This document shows positions 34,333-43,830 of a stretch of DNA of 64,000 nt, piece by piece. Position numbers and translations under genes: made by a program. How positions within the stretch are numbered: the first letter of the stretch is position 1; every line of letters starts with the position of its first letter. Origin of the DNA: Methylobacterium sp. J-030 (GTDB taxonomy: Bacteria; Pseudomonadota; Alphaproteobacteria; Rhizobiales; Beijerinckiaceae); the NCBI RefSeq assembly GCF_022829545.1, contig NZ_JAKSYM010000391.1:92470-156469 (forward strand), written 5' to 3'. The notes under the pieces were generated by a model. That model was not told the origin of the DNA, ran no database searches, and saw nothing but the letters and a program-made list of their open reading frames with translations.

Positions 34333-34795
34333 ATAAAATCAGGCACTTAGCTGTAATATTCGTGTAGCAGGTTGTCCCTGTACGGAAATTATACGGAAAA
34401 GTTGCCGGCGTCCGAGAGCGTTCGCCGGAGTTCGCTGACCTAAGAGACCACCCCGCGATTGCCCGTTCCCGTAAAAGCGGATCGGGAGGATGATGGTGGT
34501 TTTTCACGAGCGCAATTGCTGGTTCCACGGTTCTACCTTCAGCGTCTGTGATGGCATGGCGCTAGTCAGCGGCGTGGGCAGATTGACCCATGACGGTGGT
34601 GCGCTGAACCTCTACGAGGCCGCTGTCCCGGACGCGGAGGCTTGATCTGGCACAAATACGTGCACGACCGCTTCACACCCTATATTTCATCGCGTCTCTC
34701 CAATCTCGCTCGCGAATGCGGCCGCGATAACGGGCACCCGACATATGGCGTGGCATCGCCGCCTCGCACTTCCGGCGCTACGCGCCGAACGTAGG
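34333..34795. other. Island edge: low-GC gap without a gene
   Basis: The composition falls at once after the tRNA CCA (AATAAAATCAGGCACTTAGC). TACGGAAA occurs twice with an 11-base period (34381 and 34392), which could be integrase arm-type sites, and CGGCG/CGCCG arms follow. No integrase gene or readable remnant was found in any frame. Confidence 0.5.
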
Positions 34796-36799
34796 TCAAG
34801 AACGTACGGTACGGGTCCTCGCGCGCCCGAGCGAGGGGCGTCTGCTGTTGTGCGCGAGGTCTGCCAGGATTTGCCGTAGGCCCGCATCGTCCAGTCCCTC
34901 GAGGCCGCTTTCCTGCGCGCGACTGTAGATGATGTCGCGCAGATAGAGGCGGCTGCCGGCCGGCTCCGACTCGAGGATCCGAACGACGAGATCTTGGAAA
35001 GCTTCGGGTAGCATCGTCTGATAGGCGCGCCGCGCCGCGCCGAACTCGAAGTCGACCAACTCGCGGCGCCCCTCGGCCGCCCGCAGCGCCTGCGAGGCGG
35101 CGGCGTCGACGGCATCTCCCCGCAGCACGACGCCGTAATCCGTCCGGGCGTCTTCGGCTGTTACAAAGCCATCCTGCACGTCGCGCAGAACCGCCGCTGG
35201 ATCACGGTCCAGCGCGTCGCCGTACCCCCCACCGCCTGGCGACACGATCCGCACCGTCTCGCCAGGCGCGAGCTTCAACACGTCGATCTTCGGAATCGGA
35301 CGCTCGCGCCCGTCTCGGTCGACCACGAAGGTAGCTCCGAGCGTTCCCCCGGCGCCGCCTTCTCGCCCCCAGGGATTGAAAAGGAAGCGATCCCAGCCGC
35401 GTGACGAGATCTGCGCGTGAGCAGACAGGATCTGACATTCGAACACGATGCCGCTTCCGCCCCGCCACTTCCCTGGCGCCACCGCGTCGTTGAGCTCGTA
35501 GCGCCGCACGAAGATTGGAGCGTCGATCTCCAGCGCCTCGACGGGCGCGTTGCGGAGTGCTCCGCCCGAGAAGTTCACCCCGTCGATCCCGTCCTTCCCG
35601 GGCCTGCCGCCCGAACCGCCCTGGAGCGGCTGGAGCACGTGGACGACATAGCTCCCCGTCTTCGGCTCGAGGTCACTCAAGGTCAGAAGGCCGAACTGTC
35701 CTGATCCCGCGGCCGGGATCCGAGAGGGGACGGCTTGGCTGAGCGCGCCCATGACGACGTCCGAGATCCGAAGTGCGGTCGTGTATCGGATGCCGGTAGG
35801 TGCGTAGCGGGTGGGGTTCAGGATGCAGCCGTCCGGCAAGGTGACGGTCACCGGCCGCACCATCCCGCGGTTGAAAGGGATTTCGGGGTCGGAGGTGCGA
35901 AGGAAATTGACGATCCCGAGCACGATGAACTGGTTCAGCATGCCGTGCGTCGGCAGGTTAAAGGCCGCGTTCACCTGAGGATCCGTGCCGGTGAAATCGA
36001 GGTGGACGTCGCTGTCCGTGACGGTCAGCGCGAGTTTGATCCTGACGTGGTTCGTTTTGAGAAGGTCGCCCTCCAGATAGTCGGAAAACGCGTAGCGACC
36101 GTCCGGAACCGCCGCGAAGACCTGCCGGGCCCGCATCTCCGCATAATGCAGCAGGCCTTCAATGACCCGCTCGATCTCGCCCGCGCCGTAGCGCGCGATG
36201 CACTCGCCGACCCGGCGCTCGGCGGTGCGCAGCGCGGCGGTGAGCGCGTTGATGTCACCCCAGTTCTGATCGGGGATGCGCCCGTTCGCCAGCACGAAGC
36301 GCTTCAACTCCTCGTCGAGCACGCCCGCCTTGTAGAGCTTGATCGGAGGGATCACGACGCCCTCCTGGAACCGGTCCGTCGCGTGCGGCGTGATGCTGCC
36401 CGGCACGATGCCGCCAACGTCTGAGGAGTGCACGAAGCACCATGCGAAGCAGATCAGGCGTCCCTCGGCGAAGATCGGCCGGAACGTCATCAGGTCGGGG
36501 AGATGCGTCGCCATCCCGCGCGCGTGGTTCGGGTCGTTCGTGAGGACGACGTCCCCCGGCTCGTAGCTGTCGAAGCAGTCGATGGCGGCCTTCAGGTTCA
36601 TCGAGAGCATGTTCGTCACGCCGATCGAGCGCGGGTAGGCGAACACGTCGCCGTCTCTGGTTACCAGGGCGCTGTCGAAATCCCAGGTTTCCTTGACGAA
36701 GGTCGTGAAGGCCGACCTGTGGATGATGTAGCCCATCTCCTCCACGACACCGGTGAAGCGGTTGCCGAGGATCTCAAGGAGGATCTTATCGAGCGCCAT
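34796..36799 (-). CDS. Hydantoinase B / 5-oxoprolinase family, beta-type subunit
   Basis: 667 residues from ATG 36799. LLEILGNRFTGVVEEMGYII, then SPGGGGYGDALDRDP and the GRPGKDGIDG and GKWRGGSG regions are diagnostic for HyuB/oxoprolinase B. With the A subunit it performs ATP-dependent opening of hydantoin or 5-oxoproline-like rings, or acts as an acetone-carboxylase-like enzyme. Its start lies 14 bases inside the A-subunit gene. The last ~80 residues extend beyond the glycine-rich end and look helical. Last gene of a six-gene operon. Confidence 0.92.
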   Translation of the reverse strand: MALDKILLEILGNRFTGVVEEMGYIIHRSAFTTFVKETWDFDSALVTRDGDVFAYPRSIGVTNMLSMNLKAAIDCFDSYEPGDVVLTNDPNHARGMATHLPDLMTFRPIFAEGRLICFAWCFVHSSDVGGIVPGSITPHATDRFQEGVVIPPIKLYKAGVLDEELKRFVLANGRIPDQNWGDINALTAALRTAERRVGECIARYGAGEIERVIEGLLHYAEMRARQVFAAVPDGRYAFSDYLEGDLLKTNHVRIKLALTVTDSDVHLDFTGTDPQVNAAFNLPTHGMLNQFIVLGIVNFLRTSDPEIPFNRGMVRPVTVTLPDGCILNPTRYAPTGIRYTTALRISDVVMGALSQAVPSRIPAAGSGQFGLLTLSDLEPKTGSYVVHVLQPLQGGSGGRPGKDGIDGVNFSGGALRNAPVEALEIDAPIFVRRYELNDAVAPGKWRGGSGIVFECQILSAHAQISSRGWDRFLFNPWGREGGAGGTLGATFVVDRDGRERPIPKIDVLKLAPGETVRIVSPGGGGYGDALDRDPAAVLRDVQDGFVTAEDARTDYGVVLRGDAVDAAASQALRAAEGRRELVDFEFGAARRAYQTMLPEAFQDLVVRILESEPAGSRLYLRDIIYSRAQESGLEGLDDAGLRQILADLAHNSRRPSLGRARTRTVRS

Positions 36800-38858
36800 C
36801 GTCCGCCTCCGCGATGAGATTGCCGAACCGATCAACGCGCGCCGTGTATCCGGATGGCACAAAGGTTGTCGTGTCGTACTGGGTGATTACGGCGGGGCCC
36901 GCGATGTTCTGGCCGAGCCCGATCGCCGCGCGCGGGATGAAGCGGGCCGTTTGCCCGCGGCCGTCATGGAAGATGTCTCGCTCGACAGTCGCGGCGGAGA
37001 GATCGAAGTCGCTGGCCGCGGCCGAGAGCGTCTCGAGGGCCGGCTTCGGCGTCTCGCCGATCGCGACCGATCTCACATCTCGCACCTCGATCGGGAATCC
37101 CCGGTCGGCCTGTCCGTAGATGACCGCGTATTCCTTCCGGAAGGCTGCGGCCAGGCGACTGTCGTCGCCATCGAGATCCCCCGGTGCGACCGGCACCGAG
37201 ATCTCGAAAGACTGACCGTGGTAGCGCATCTCGATGATGCGGTGGAACCGGTGGCGGGTGTAGGCGAGGTTCTGAGCCTCGAGCCAGGCACCGCCCTCGC
37301 GCTCGAGCGCCTCGAAGGCGGCGCGACTGGCATTCACCACCTCGTCCCGGCTCTCGTCCCGAATTTGTATGTGCAGCGTCCGGACGAGATCGCGCCGGAC
37401 GTCGGCCACGAGCGCCCCCGTCGCGCACAGCACCCCGGGGTTGGCTGGCACCAGCACTTTGCGGAAGCCGATGTCGCGGGCGGCGAGAAGCCCGTGCATC
37501 GGCCCTGCCCCGCCGAAGGGCAAGAGGACGTAGTCGGCGTAGTCGACGCCCTTGCGCGCGAGGAGCGGAACGAGCGCCGAGTAGATGTGGGAGGTGGCAA
37601 TGCGCAGGATGTCCTCCGCGACCGCCTCCGGCTGGCGCCCGAGACCTTCGGCCAGCGCGCCGACGGCCGCATCCGCGAGCGACTTGTCGATCGTGACGCG
37701 CCCGTCAGCCAGCTCGCCGGGCTGGACTATGCCTAAACAGACGAAGGCGTCCGTGAGCGTTGCCTCCGTCCCACCGTGGCCGTAGCAGGCCGGCCCCGGC
37801 CGCGCGCCCGCGCTGCGCGGTCCGACCTTCAGCACCCCGAAATCATCAATCCAGGCCACTGAGCCGCCGCCTGCCCCAATCGAGGTGACGTCGACAGCCG
37901 GCATAATCACCGGGAAATTCCCGACGTGGTTCTCGGTCGAGTAGCGCGGCTCGTCCTCGATGATCGACACGTCCGTCGAGGTGCCGCCCATGTCGAGGGT
38001 GACGATCTTTGAGAAGCCTGCGGCCTTTGCCACGAACGCCGCGCCGATCGCGCCCGCGGCCGGCCCTGACATGAGCGTTTCGGTGGGTCTACGCGCGGCC
38101 TCCGAGGCGGTCATCACGCCGCCGTTGGACTTCGTGCTCAGAAGGGTCGCGCGCACGCCGAGCGAATCCGCCAGGCTGGTCTGTAGGTCGCCGAAGTACG
38201 TCTCCATGCGACGTCCGACATAGGCGTTCATCACGCCGATGAGGGTGCGCTCGTATTCGCGCATCTGCGGCCAGATCTCACTGGAGAGCGAGACGTAGAG
38301 GTCCGGCGCGAGCTCGGCGAGGAGCCGCGCGGCCTCCCGCTCGTTCGCACCGTTGCGATAACTGTGCAGGAACCCGACGGCGACCGCCTCGACCCCGAAC
38401 GCGCGTAGGCTCTCGACGGCCGCCGCGATCGCAGCCCGATCGACGGGGAGCGCGACCGAGCCATCGGCCAGGGTCCGTTCCGCGATCTCGACCACATGGG
38501 CGCGCCGCACGAGCGGCGCCGGCATCGCGGTGAAGAAGTTGAAGACGTCGGGCAGCCGATGGCGCCCGATGTACAGGATGTCCCGAAATCCCTGGGTCAC
38601 TAGGAGCGCAGTCCGCGCACCATTGTATTCGAGAATCGTGTTGACCGCGAGCGTAGTGCCGTGGCTGAAGTAGATGATCTCCTCGGCCGTGGCCCCTTGG
38701 GCAACGAGGGCTGCCTGTAACCCGCCTAGGACCGAGCTCGCCGGTCGCGTTCGGTTCGACGGGTACTTGAGCGCGCGGATACGGCCGGTCTCCTCGTCCA
38801 GTATCGCGAAATCGGTGAACGTGCCGCCGATATCGACACCGACCCTCAGGCGTGACAT
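36786..38858 (-). CDS. Hydantoinase A / 5-oxoprolinase family, ATP-binding subunit
   Basis: 690 residues. The ASKHA-fold ATPase motifs are VGVDIGGTFTDFAILDEETG at the start, FSHGTTLAVNTILEYNGART, TLDMGGTSTDVSIIEDEP near 280 and FGGAGPMHGLLAARDIG. HyuA couples ATP hydrolysis to ring opening of cyclic amides. It sits 14 bases after the second permease gene and overlaps hyuB, so transport and hydrolysis are co-expressed. The exact ring substrate (hydantoin, oxoproline, other lactam) is not decided by sequence. Confidence 0.93.
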   Translation of the reverse strand: MSRLRVGVDIGGTFTDFAILDEETGRIRALKYPSNRTRPASSVLGGLQAALVAQGATAEEIIYFSHGTTLAVNTILEYNGARTALLVTQGFRDILYIGRHRLPDVFNFFTAMPAPLVRRAHVVEIAERTLADGSVALPVDRAAIAAAVESLRAFGVEAVAVGFLHSYRNGANEREAARLLAELAPDLYVSLSSEIWPQMREYERTLIGVMNAYVGRRMETYFGDLQTSLADSLGVRATLLSTKSNGGVMTASEAARRPTETLMSGPAAGAIGAAFVAKAAGFSKIVTLDMGGTSTDVSIIEDEPRYSTENHVGNFPVIMPAVDVTSIGAGGGSVAWIDDFGVLKVGPRSAGARPGPACYGHGGTEATLTDAFVCLGIVQPGELADGRVTIDKSLADAAVGALAEGLGRQPEAVAEDILRIATSHIYSALVPLLARKGVDYADYVLLPFGGAGPMHGLLAARDIGFRKVLVPANPGVLCATGALVADVRRDLVRTLHIQIRDESRDEVVNASRAAFEALEREGGAWLEAQNLAYTRHRFHRIIEMRYHGQSFEISVPVAPGDLDGDDSRLAAAFRKEYAVIYGQADRGFPIEVRDVRSVAIGETPKPALETLSAAASDFDLSAATVERDIFHDGRGQTARFIPRAAIGLGQNIAGPAVITQYDTTTFVPSGYTARVDRFGNLIAEADDGAR

Positions 38859-38872
38859 GAAGTATACCTTTT

Positions 38873-39658
38873 TTAAAGACCGACTCTGATTTTGAATATT
38901 TTCTGCATAAGAAGGATCAGAGTGCCGACTATGATGATCTGAACGGTGGAGGCTGCGGCGATTGTCGGATCACCCTCCCAGAAGATCTGCGAATAGATCT
39001 GAATCGGCAGCGTCGTCGTCTCCGGCCCGGCAACGAAGAGCGCGAGGTTGATGTCCGAGAACGAGACGATGAAGGCGAAGGTCGCGCCGGACAGGATGCT
39101 CGATCGGAGATTGGGGACGACCACGCGCAGGAAGGCCTGGACGGGTGTGCACCCGAGGGACCGGGCGGCCTCCTCTAACCGCGGATCAATCGCGACGAGG
39201 GCGGAACCCACTACCCGGATCACATAGGGGATCCCGAGGAGCATGTGGCCGAGCACGAGCGTCAGGAAGTTCGTTCGAAACCCCAGCGAGACGCTGACGA
39301 GGTACATGGCAGCCCCGAGCAGGATGCTGGGGATGAGGAGCGGGAGCATGAAGACGCTCTCGAACGCCCCTCGCGCCGCGATCCGCGCGCGCACGAGCCC
39401 GATGGCCGCGAGGCTCCCGATTACTGTCGCCAGCGCGGACGCAGCGAGGGCGACTGGTAGGCTCACGAGGAAGAGCGCGTCCCGGAACGTCGGCGTGGCG
39501 AAGAACCGCGCGTACCAGCGCATCGAGACCGCACCAATGGGAATGCGGAATGCCGAGGTCGGGTTGAACGAGACTCCGATGACAACGAGGATGGGTGCCA
39601 GCAGAAACGCGAGCACGCAGACGATCAACAAGCGCAGGACGGGATGGCGCCCATACAT
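38873..39658 (-). CDS. ABC transporter permease, PotC-type
   Basis: 261 residues from ATG 39658, which starts one base after the upstream permease stop region. Six membrane segments are seen. The EAA loop is LEEAARSLGCTPVQAFLRVV, followed by PNLRSSILSGATFAF and FSDINLALFVAG, as in spermidine/putrescine-type inner-membrane permeases. It forms the channel with the preceding PotB-type gene. Confidence 0.92.
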   Translation of the reverse strand: MYGRHPVLRLLIVCVLAFLLAPILVVIGVSFNPTSAFRIPIGAVSMRWYARFFATPTFRDALFLVSLPVALAASALATVIGSLAAIGLVRARIAARGAFESVFMLPLLIPSILLGAAMYLVSVSLGFRTNFLTLVLGHMLLGIPYVIRVVGSALVAIDPRLEEAARSLGCTPVQAFLRVVVPNLRSSILSGATFAFIVSFSDINLALFVAGPETTTLPIQIYSQIFWEGDPTIAAASTVQIIIVGTLILLMQKIFKIRVGL

Positions 39659-39659
39659 G

Positions 39660-40562
39660 TCAGGCGCCCCGTACCGAGCGCCGTGCCAGGGCACGTCCGG
39701 CCGCGAGGCTCAGCCCGAGTAGTGCGAGCACGACGGCGATGAGCACGATGGCCATCGCGGAAGCGAAGGGCCAGTTCATCGCGGTGATGACTTGGTCGTA
39801 GATCTCGTTGCCAAGCATCCGATTCGATCGGCCGCCCATCAGGGCCGGCGTGACCACCACACTGATAGCAACCACGAAGACCAGGAGCGCTCCAGACGCG
39901 AGCCCGGGGGCGGCGAGCGGGATGAGCACGCGGCGAAACACTGTGATCGCGCCCGCCCCAAGATTGCTCGCGGCCTCCTCGAGGCTGACCGGGACCTTCT
40001 CGATCGCCGCCATGGTGGGCAGGACGAGCAGCGGCAGGCAGATCTGGACCAGCGCGATCACAACAGCCGCCTCTGTGTTCATGATTGTCAGCCAGCGTCC
40101 AAGCCCAAGCGCCTCGGAGGCGACGTTGATCACGCCGGTGCGGCCCAGGAGCACCATCCACCCAAAGGACCGGATGACCGTCGAGACCATCATCGGCATG
40201 ACGATCAGGAATAGGCCGATCGTGACCACGCGCCGCGAGCAGCGTGCCAGCCAGTAGGCCACCGGGAAACCCAGGGCCGCGCAAGCGACAGTCGTGATCA
40301 GGCCGATCCGTAACGTCCTGACCAACACCTGCACGTAGTACGGGTCTAGCAGCCTGGCGTAGTTTGCGCCCGTCAGCCTTGCACTCCAGAACGCGCGCGG
40401 ATCGTGAGTGAATACGCTAATTGCCGCCACGTTCGCGAGCGGCAGGACCAGCACCCCGATGAGCACGAGCAGGTAGGGGCCGATCAGCCAGACCCAACCC
40501 GGGATCCAGGGCGGGTACGCCGCGATCGCCTCACCGGGCAAGGACGACGACAGCGCAGGCAT
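39660..40562 (-). CDS. ABC transporter permease, PotB-type
   Basis: 300 residues. Membrane spans start with WVWLIGPYLLVLIGVLVLPL. The coupling loop is LEEAASNLGAGAITVFRRVL, then IPLAAPGLASGALLVFVVAI. The start overlaps the end of the ATPase gene by 32 bases; an internal start would remove the overlap but shorten the cytoplasmic N-terminus. Paired with the PotC-type permease in an importer for a small, probably cyclic-amide or polyamine-like substrate. Confidence 0.92.
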   Translation of the reverse strand: MPALSSSLPGEAIAAYPPWIPGWVWLIGPYLLVLIGVLVLPLANVAAISVFTHDPRAFWSARLTGANYARLLDPYYVQVLVRTLRIGLITTVACAALGFPVAYWLARCSRRVVTIGLFLIVMPMMVSTVIRSFGWMVLLGRTGVINVASEALGLGRWLTIMNTEAAVVIALVQICLPLLVLPTMAAIEKVPVSLEEAASNLGAGAITVFRRVLIPLAAPGLASGALLVFVVAISVVVTPALMGGRSNRMLGNEIYDQVITAMNWPFASAMAIVLIAVVLALLGLSLAAGRALARRSVRGA

Positions 40563-41628
40563 CGATCCCGATCTCGATTTTAGGTACGGCGAGCGCCACC
40601 TCGGCTCGTCGCGTTGCCTTCATGGATGCGAGGAGTGGATCCAGGCCTGGGACGCGCAGGCGGACGTGGATATCTTCCCCAAGGTAGGACACGGTATCGA
40701 GTGTTCCAGCGAGGCGGGTCGGGTCGTCCTGACTGTTCTCGGCGGGTTGGATGGTGAGGTTCTCGGGTCTTACGATCGCCCAGACCGCCTCGCCCACACG
40801 TCGCGTCGTCCCCGCCGGTAGCCGCGCCCGAAGCAACTGACCTGCGGGAAGTCTCAGGGTCGCGACCTCGTCTCGGATTCCTTCTACCGTCGCCGCGAGG
40901 GTGTTCGACTCCCCGATGAAATTGGCAACGAAGCGCGTCGCCGGCGCGCCGTAAATCTCGCGCGGCGTCCCCACCTGTTCGATGCGCCCGTTCGACAGGA
41001 CGGCGATCCTGTCCGACATTGCGAGCGCCTCCGTCTGATCGTGCGTGACGAAGACGGTGGTTTGGCCGAGCGTCCGCTGCAGACCCCGGAGTTCGTCGCG
41101 CATCTGTTGCCGAAGCTTCAGGTCGAGGCTGGAGAGCGGCTCATCGAGGAGGAGCAAGGGCGGCTCAAGGATCAGAGATCGGGCGAGGGCAACCCGCTGC
41201 TGCTGCCCGCCGGAGAGCTGCGAGGGCATTCGGGCCCCGCAACCCGCCAAACCCACCAACTCGAGCGTACGGGCTACGCGCCGCGTGATCTCCCCTGCCC
41301 CAACCTTCCTCAACGCGAGGCCGAAGCCGACGTTGCCGGCGACCGTAAGGTGCGGGAACAGGGCATGATTCTGGAACACCAACCCGAGGTCGCGGCGATG
41401 GGCGGGCTTCGCATCAAGCCGTTCGCCCCCGAGTAGGATGCTGCCGGAGGTCGGCGTCTCGAAACCGGCGATGCAGCGCAGGGTGGTCGATTTCCCGCAG
41501 CCGCTCGGACCGAGGAGCGAAAAAAATTCCCCTTGGCGCACGGCCAAGTCGATCGGCCCCACGGTCACTGAGCCTTTGTAAATCTTCGTCACGCTCTTTA
41601 ATTCGAGCGCGATGTCTTGAGCGAGCAC
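40531..41628 (-). CDS. ABC transporter ATPase, PotA-type
   Basis: 365 residues. Walker A is LLGPSGCGKSTTLRCIAGFE, the Q-loop is LVFQNHALFPHL, the ABC signature QLSGGQQQRVALARSL, Walker B LLLLDEPLSSLDLKLR and the H-switch FVTHDQTEAL. A C-terminal TOBE/OB domain (VWAIVRPENLTIQPAE) is usual for spermidine/putrescine or Fe/2-aminoethylphosphonate importers. It energises the two permeases downstream. Confidence 0.95.
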   Translation of the reverse strand: MLAQDIALELKSVTKIYKGSVTVGPIDLAVRQGEFFSLLGPSGCGKSTTLRCIAGFETPTSGSILLGGERLDAKPAHRRDLGLVFQNHALFPHLTVAGNVGFGLALRKVGAGEITRRVARTLELVGLAGCGARMPSQLSGGQQQRVALARSLILEPPLLLLDEPLSSLDLKLRQQMRDELRGLQRTLGQTTVFVTHDQTEALAMSDRIAVLSNGRIEQVGTPREIYGAPATRFVANFIGESNTLAATVEGIRDEVATLRLPAGQLLRARLPAGTTRRVGEAVWAIVRPENLTIQPAENSQDDPTRLAGTLDTVSYLGEDIHVRLRVPGLDPLLASMKATRRAEVALAVPKIEIGIDACAVVVLAR

Positions 41629-41644
41629 CAGGGCGATTCCTGAC

Positions 41645-42709
41645 TTAGGCGTTCAAAACCTCTTTGTTCCAGCGCTCCAGATAAGGGGAGCGATATTCAT
41701 TGATCTTTTTCCAATCTAGCTTCGCGGTCTTTTCCAGTCCGCCGGCTGGAATGGCAATGTTCTCGAGCGCGGGCGGCAGCTTGATTTTCTTATTGGCCGG
41801 TGGGTACTTCGACCATTGCGAGAATGCCAACTGGCGTTCCGCGTCAAGGGTGGATTGCACGAAGGCCTGGGCGAGTTTGGGGTAAGGTGTCCCCTTCATG
41901 ATCGAGTAGCCGCTGCCGACAAGGACGGTGCCGGGCACGAGTTCGAAGGCGGCCGGGATGTTAGCCTCCTGCAGCCGGACCGTCCGCCCGTTCCAGTAAG
42001 GCATGATCACGATCTCGCCGCTGTCCATGAGCCGCGTCCCGTGATCGGCGTTCTCGACGATGATGGCGCCGTTCTTCTTCACGAGTTCGGCAACCGCGCT
42101 CAGACCAGGTGTAATGTCGTCCTCGCTGCCGCCGAGCTGCTTGTTCAAGGCGTGTAACCACGTCATGCCGTACCAGCCGTAGGCCGGAATCCCAACCTTC
42201 CCTTTATATTTCGCAAGTCCAAGATCATTGAACGAGGTCGGCTTGGACGCCTCCTTCGTGTTCCATGTCATCCCGAACAGTAGGATGTTGAAGGCCGCGT
42301 AGTAATCCCCCTCTTTCGCCTCGTCGAAAATATCCGGGAGCGATGTAATAATTGAGGGGTCATAGGCCTCGATGCAGGACGCGCCGTTCAGCATCGCGTA
42401 ATCCGACTGCGGGCCGTCAGAGACGTCGTAAGGTGAACTGCCGCAATTCGCCAGAATCTTGGCCGCGGCGACGGACTCTAATTGGGCGGCCTGCAACGGT
42501 CTCGGGCCGCTCTGTGCAGCGAAGAACGGGTCAACAAAGATCGTCTTGAGCGTGTCGCCCCACGTGCCGCCCGTCGCCGCCCAAGTAAAGGGTCGGGCCG
42601 CCCCGGCAGTCTGCGCGCGCAGCGGGCTGACACCGTCTCGGCCTGCCGCCACCCATGCGCTAGCCGCGGCGCCCTTGAGGGCCGTGCGTCGGGAGATTTT
42701 GCCCGTCAT
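41645..42709 (-). CDS. Tat-exported ABC substrate-binding protein, PotD-like
   Basis: 354 residues from ATG 42709. The twin-arginine signal is KISRRTALKGAAASAWVAAG. The mature protein has PFTWAATGGTWGDTLKTIF, a YDVSDGPQSDYAMLNGAS segment and MKGTPYPKLAQAFVQ near the end, as in family 1 polyamine/iron-type binding proteins. First gene of the operon; it delivers substrate to the permeases. The ligand pocket cannot be assigned from sequence alone. Confidence 0.9.
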   Translation of the reverse strand: MTGKISRRTALKGAAASAWVAAGRDGVSPLRAQTAGAARPFTWAATGGTWGDTLKTIFVDPFFAAQSGPRPLQAAQLESVAAAKILANCGSSPYDVSDGPQSDYAMLNGASCIEAYDPSIITSLPDIFDEAKEGDYYAAFNILLFGMTWNTKEASKPTSFNDLGLAKYKGKVGIPAYGWYGMTWLHALNKQLGGSEDDITPGLSAVAELVKKNGAIIVENADHGTRLMDSGEIVIMPYWNGRTVRLQEANIPAAFELVPGTVLVGSGYSIMKGTPYPKLAQAFVQSTLDAERQLAFSQWSKYPPANKKIKLPPALENIAIPAGGLEKTAKLDWKKINEYRSPYLERWNKEVLNA

Positions 42710-42854
42710 GTCCGTCACTCGTGCGCTGCAAGGGCAAACGGCCGGGCGGGCGCGAGCGACCCTTGGTCCGGCTCTTGCGATCATCCAGCACCAGCAAGAG
42801 ACTGGCCAGTTGGGAGCCTTTCAGGAAGGTCGAATAAATACGCATGAGGTCAGG

Positions 42855-43460
42855 ATGAGCGGGTGGGATCGAGTGATCAGGCGCTACCGGCGCATGAACG
42901 GGCTCACGCAGGCTGCCCTCGGCGAAGTGCTCGGCGTCGAGCAGGCCACCGTGTCTCGCTGGGAATGCGGGTTTCACCATCCCGATCTCGCAATGCAGAA
43001 GCGCCTGCGCTCTCTCCTGAGGCATGATTTCGTCGCCTCGGACGACATCATTATGCACCGGGTGCGGAACTCGCTCTCAGCGATGAAAATGGCTCACATG
43101 AATGGGCGTAATCTGGCCGTTTCTGGCAAAGCGGCAACGCTGCACGGCGTCAATCGCGAATTTCTGGAGGGGCTTGAGTACCGCCACCTGTTCACCGACG
43201 TCCTCGGTGCGCAGTGGCAGTTGGCGCGTGAGGCCGGGTTTTTCCGAGGCGAGATCGCCAGCATTCACGTTTACAATACCTGGCGCCCAGCCTGCGGTGG
43301 AGAAATTCGATACTGTGAGGGGTTCTGGACCCCCACCTTCTTGTCGGACGGACAGGTTATGCTCACGAGTGAGTTCGCCGACATCGAAGCCGCCGTGTAC
43401 AAGCAAGTGCCAGAAGATGGACGTGTCACGGTCGTGAGTGTGGACGATCTATTTCAATAA
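42855..43460 (+). CDS. XRE-family HTH regulator with unknown C-terminal domain
   Basis: 201 residues from ATG 42855 after GAGGTCAGG. The N-terminal helix-turn-helix (about 5-60) is RYRRMNGLTQAALGEVLGVE, then QATVSRWECG. The remaining ~140 residues (VLGAQWQLAREAGFFRGEIA, then WTPTFLSDGQVMLTSEF) resemble a PAS-like or LOV-like ligand domain but no family is certain. Divergent from the binding-protein gene with 145 bases between starts, so it most likely controls the transport/hydantoinase operon in response to its substrate. Confidence 0.78.
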   Translation: MSGWDRVIRRYRRMNGLTQAALGEVLGVEQATVSRWECGFHHPDLAMQKRLRSLLRHDFVASDDIIMHRVRNSLSAMKMAHMNGRNLAVSGKAATLHGVNREFLEGLEYRHLFTDVLGAQWQLAREAGFFRGEIASIHVYNTWRPACGGEIRYCEGFWTPTFLSDGQVMLTSEFADIEAAVYKQVPEDGRVTVVSVDDLFQ

Positions 43461-43830
43461 TCTGAAATGTTAAGGTATTAATCTTCCCATAAAAATATAT
43501 ACAATACTATAGGTTTTTCTAATCACTCAGATTATTCTGCGGTGGATTGATATTGATACCGTACGTCATGAATGCCGCCAATGTGGGTCGGCCGTACGCC
43601 TCCTCGCTTTATGCTCACTCTTGCGATTGTCTCAGCAAGGGCTCCACGTTCGAGCCGCGACTATGGATTTTCTGCTCTGAAGGCGATTTGCAGGCTAATA
43701 TGAAGGAAAAGGGCGAAACTTGTGTCCAAATGGTCATTGAAGAAGCGCATTAACTAGCTGATTTATAATGTGTTTTTTGAATGCCGGTCGTGTGGCAGTT
43801 TTTTTCAGCTTAGGGTGGGGACTTTGCGTC
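43461..43830. other. AT-rich convergent intergenic region
   Basis: A run of about 100 bases after 43460 is strikingly AT-rich for this genome (AATAATCTGAAATGTTAAGG, later AAAAATATATACAATACTAT). A 68-codon frame at 43547-43753 starts MILIPYVMNAANVGRPYA and has no recognisable family. Probably the seam between two separately acquired segments. Confidence 0.45.

Noticed and set aside
34333..34795. Integrase gene or remnant next to the tRNA-Glu
   Set aside because: All frames were read for tyrosine recombinase motifs and none was found.
43547..43753. 68-codon frame in the AT-rich gap
   Set aside because: Composition-driven, no family, no good start signal.
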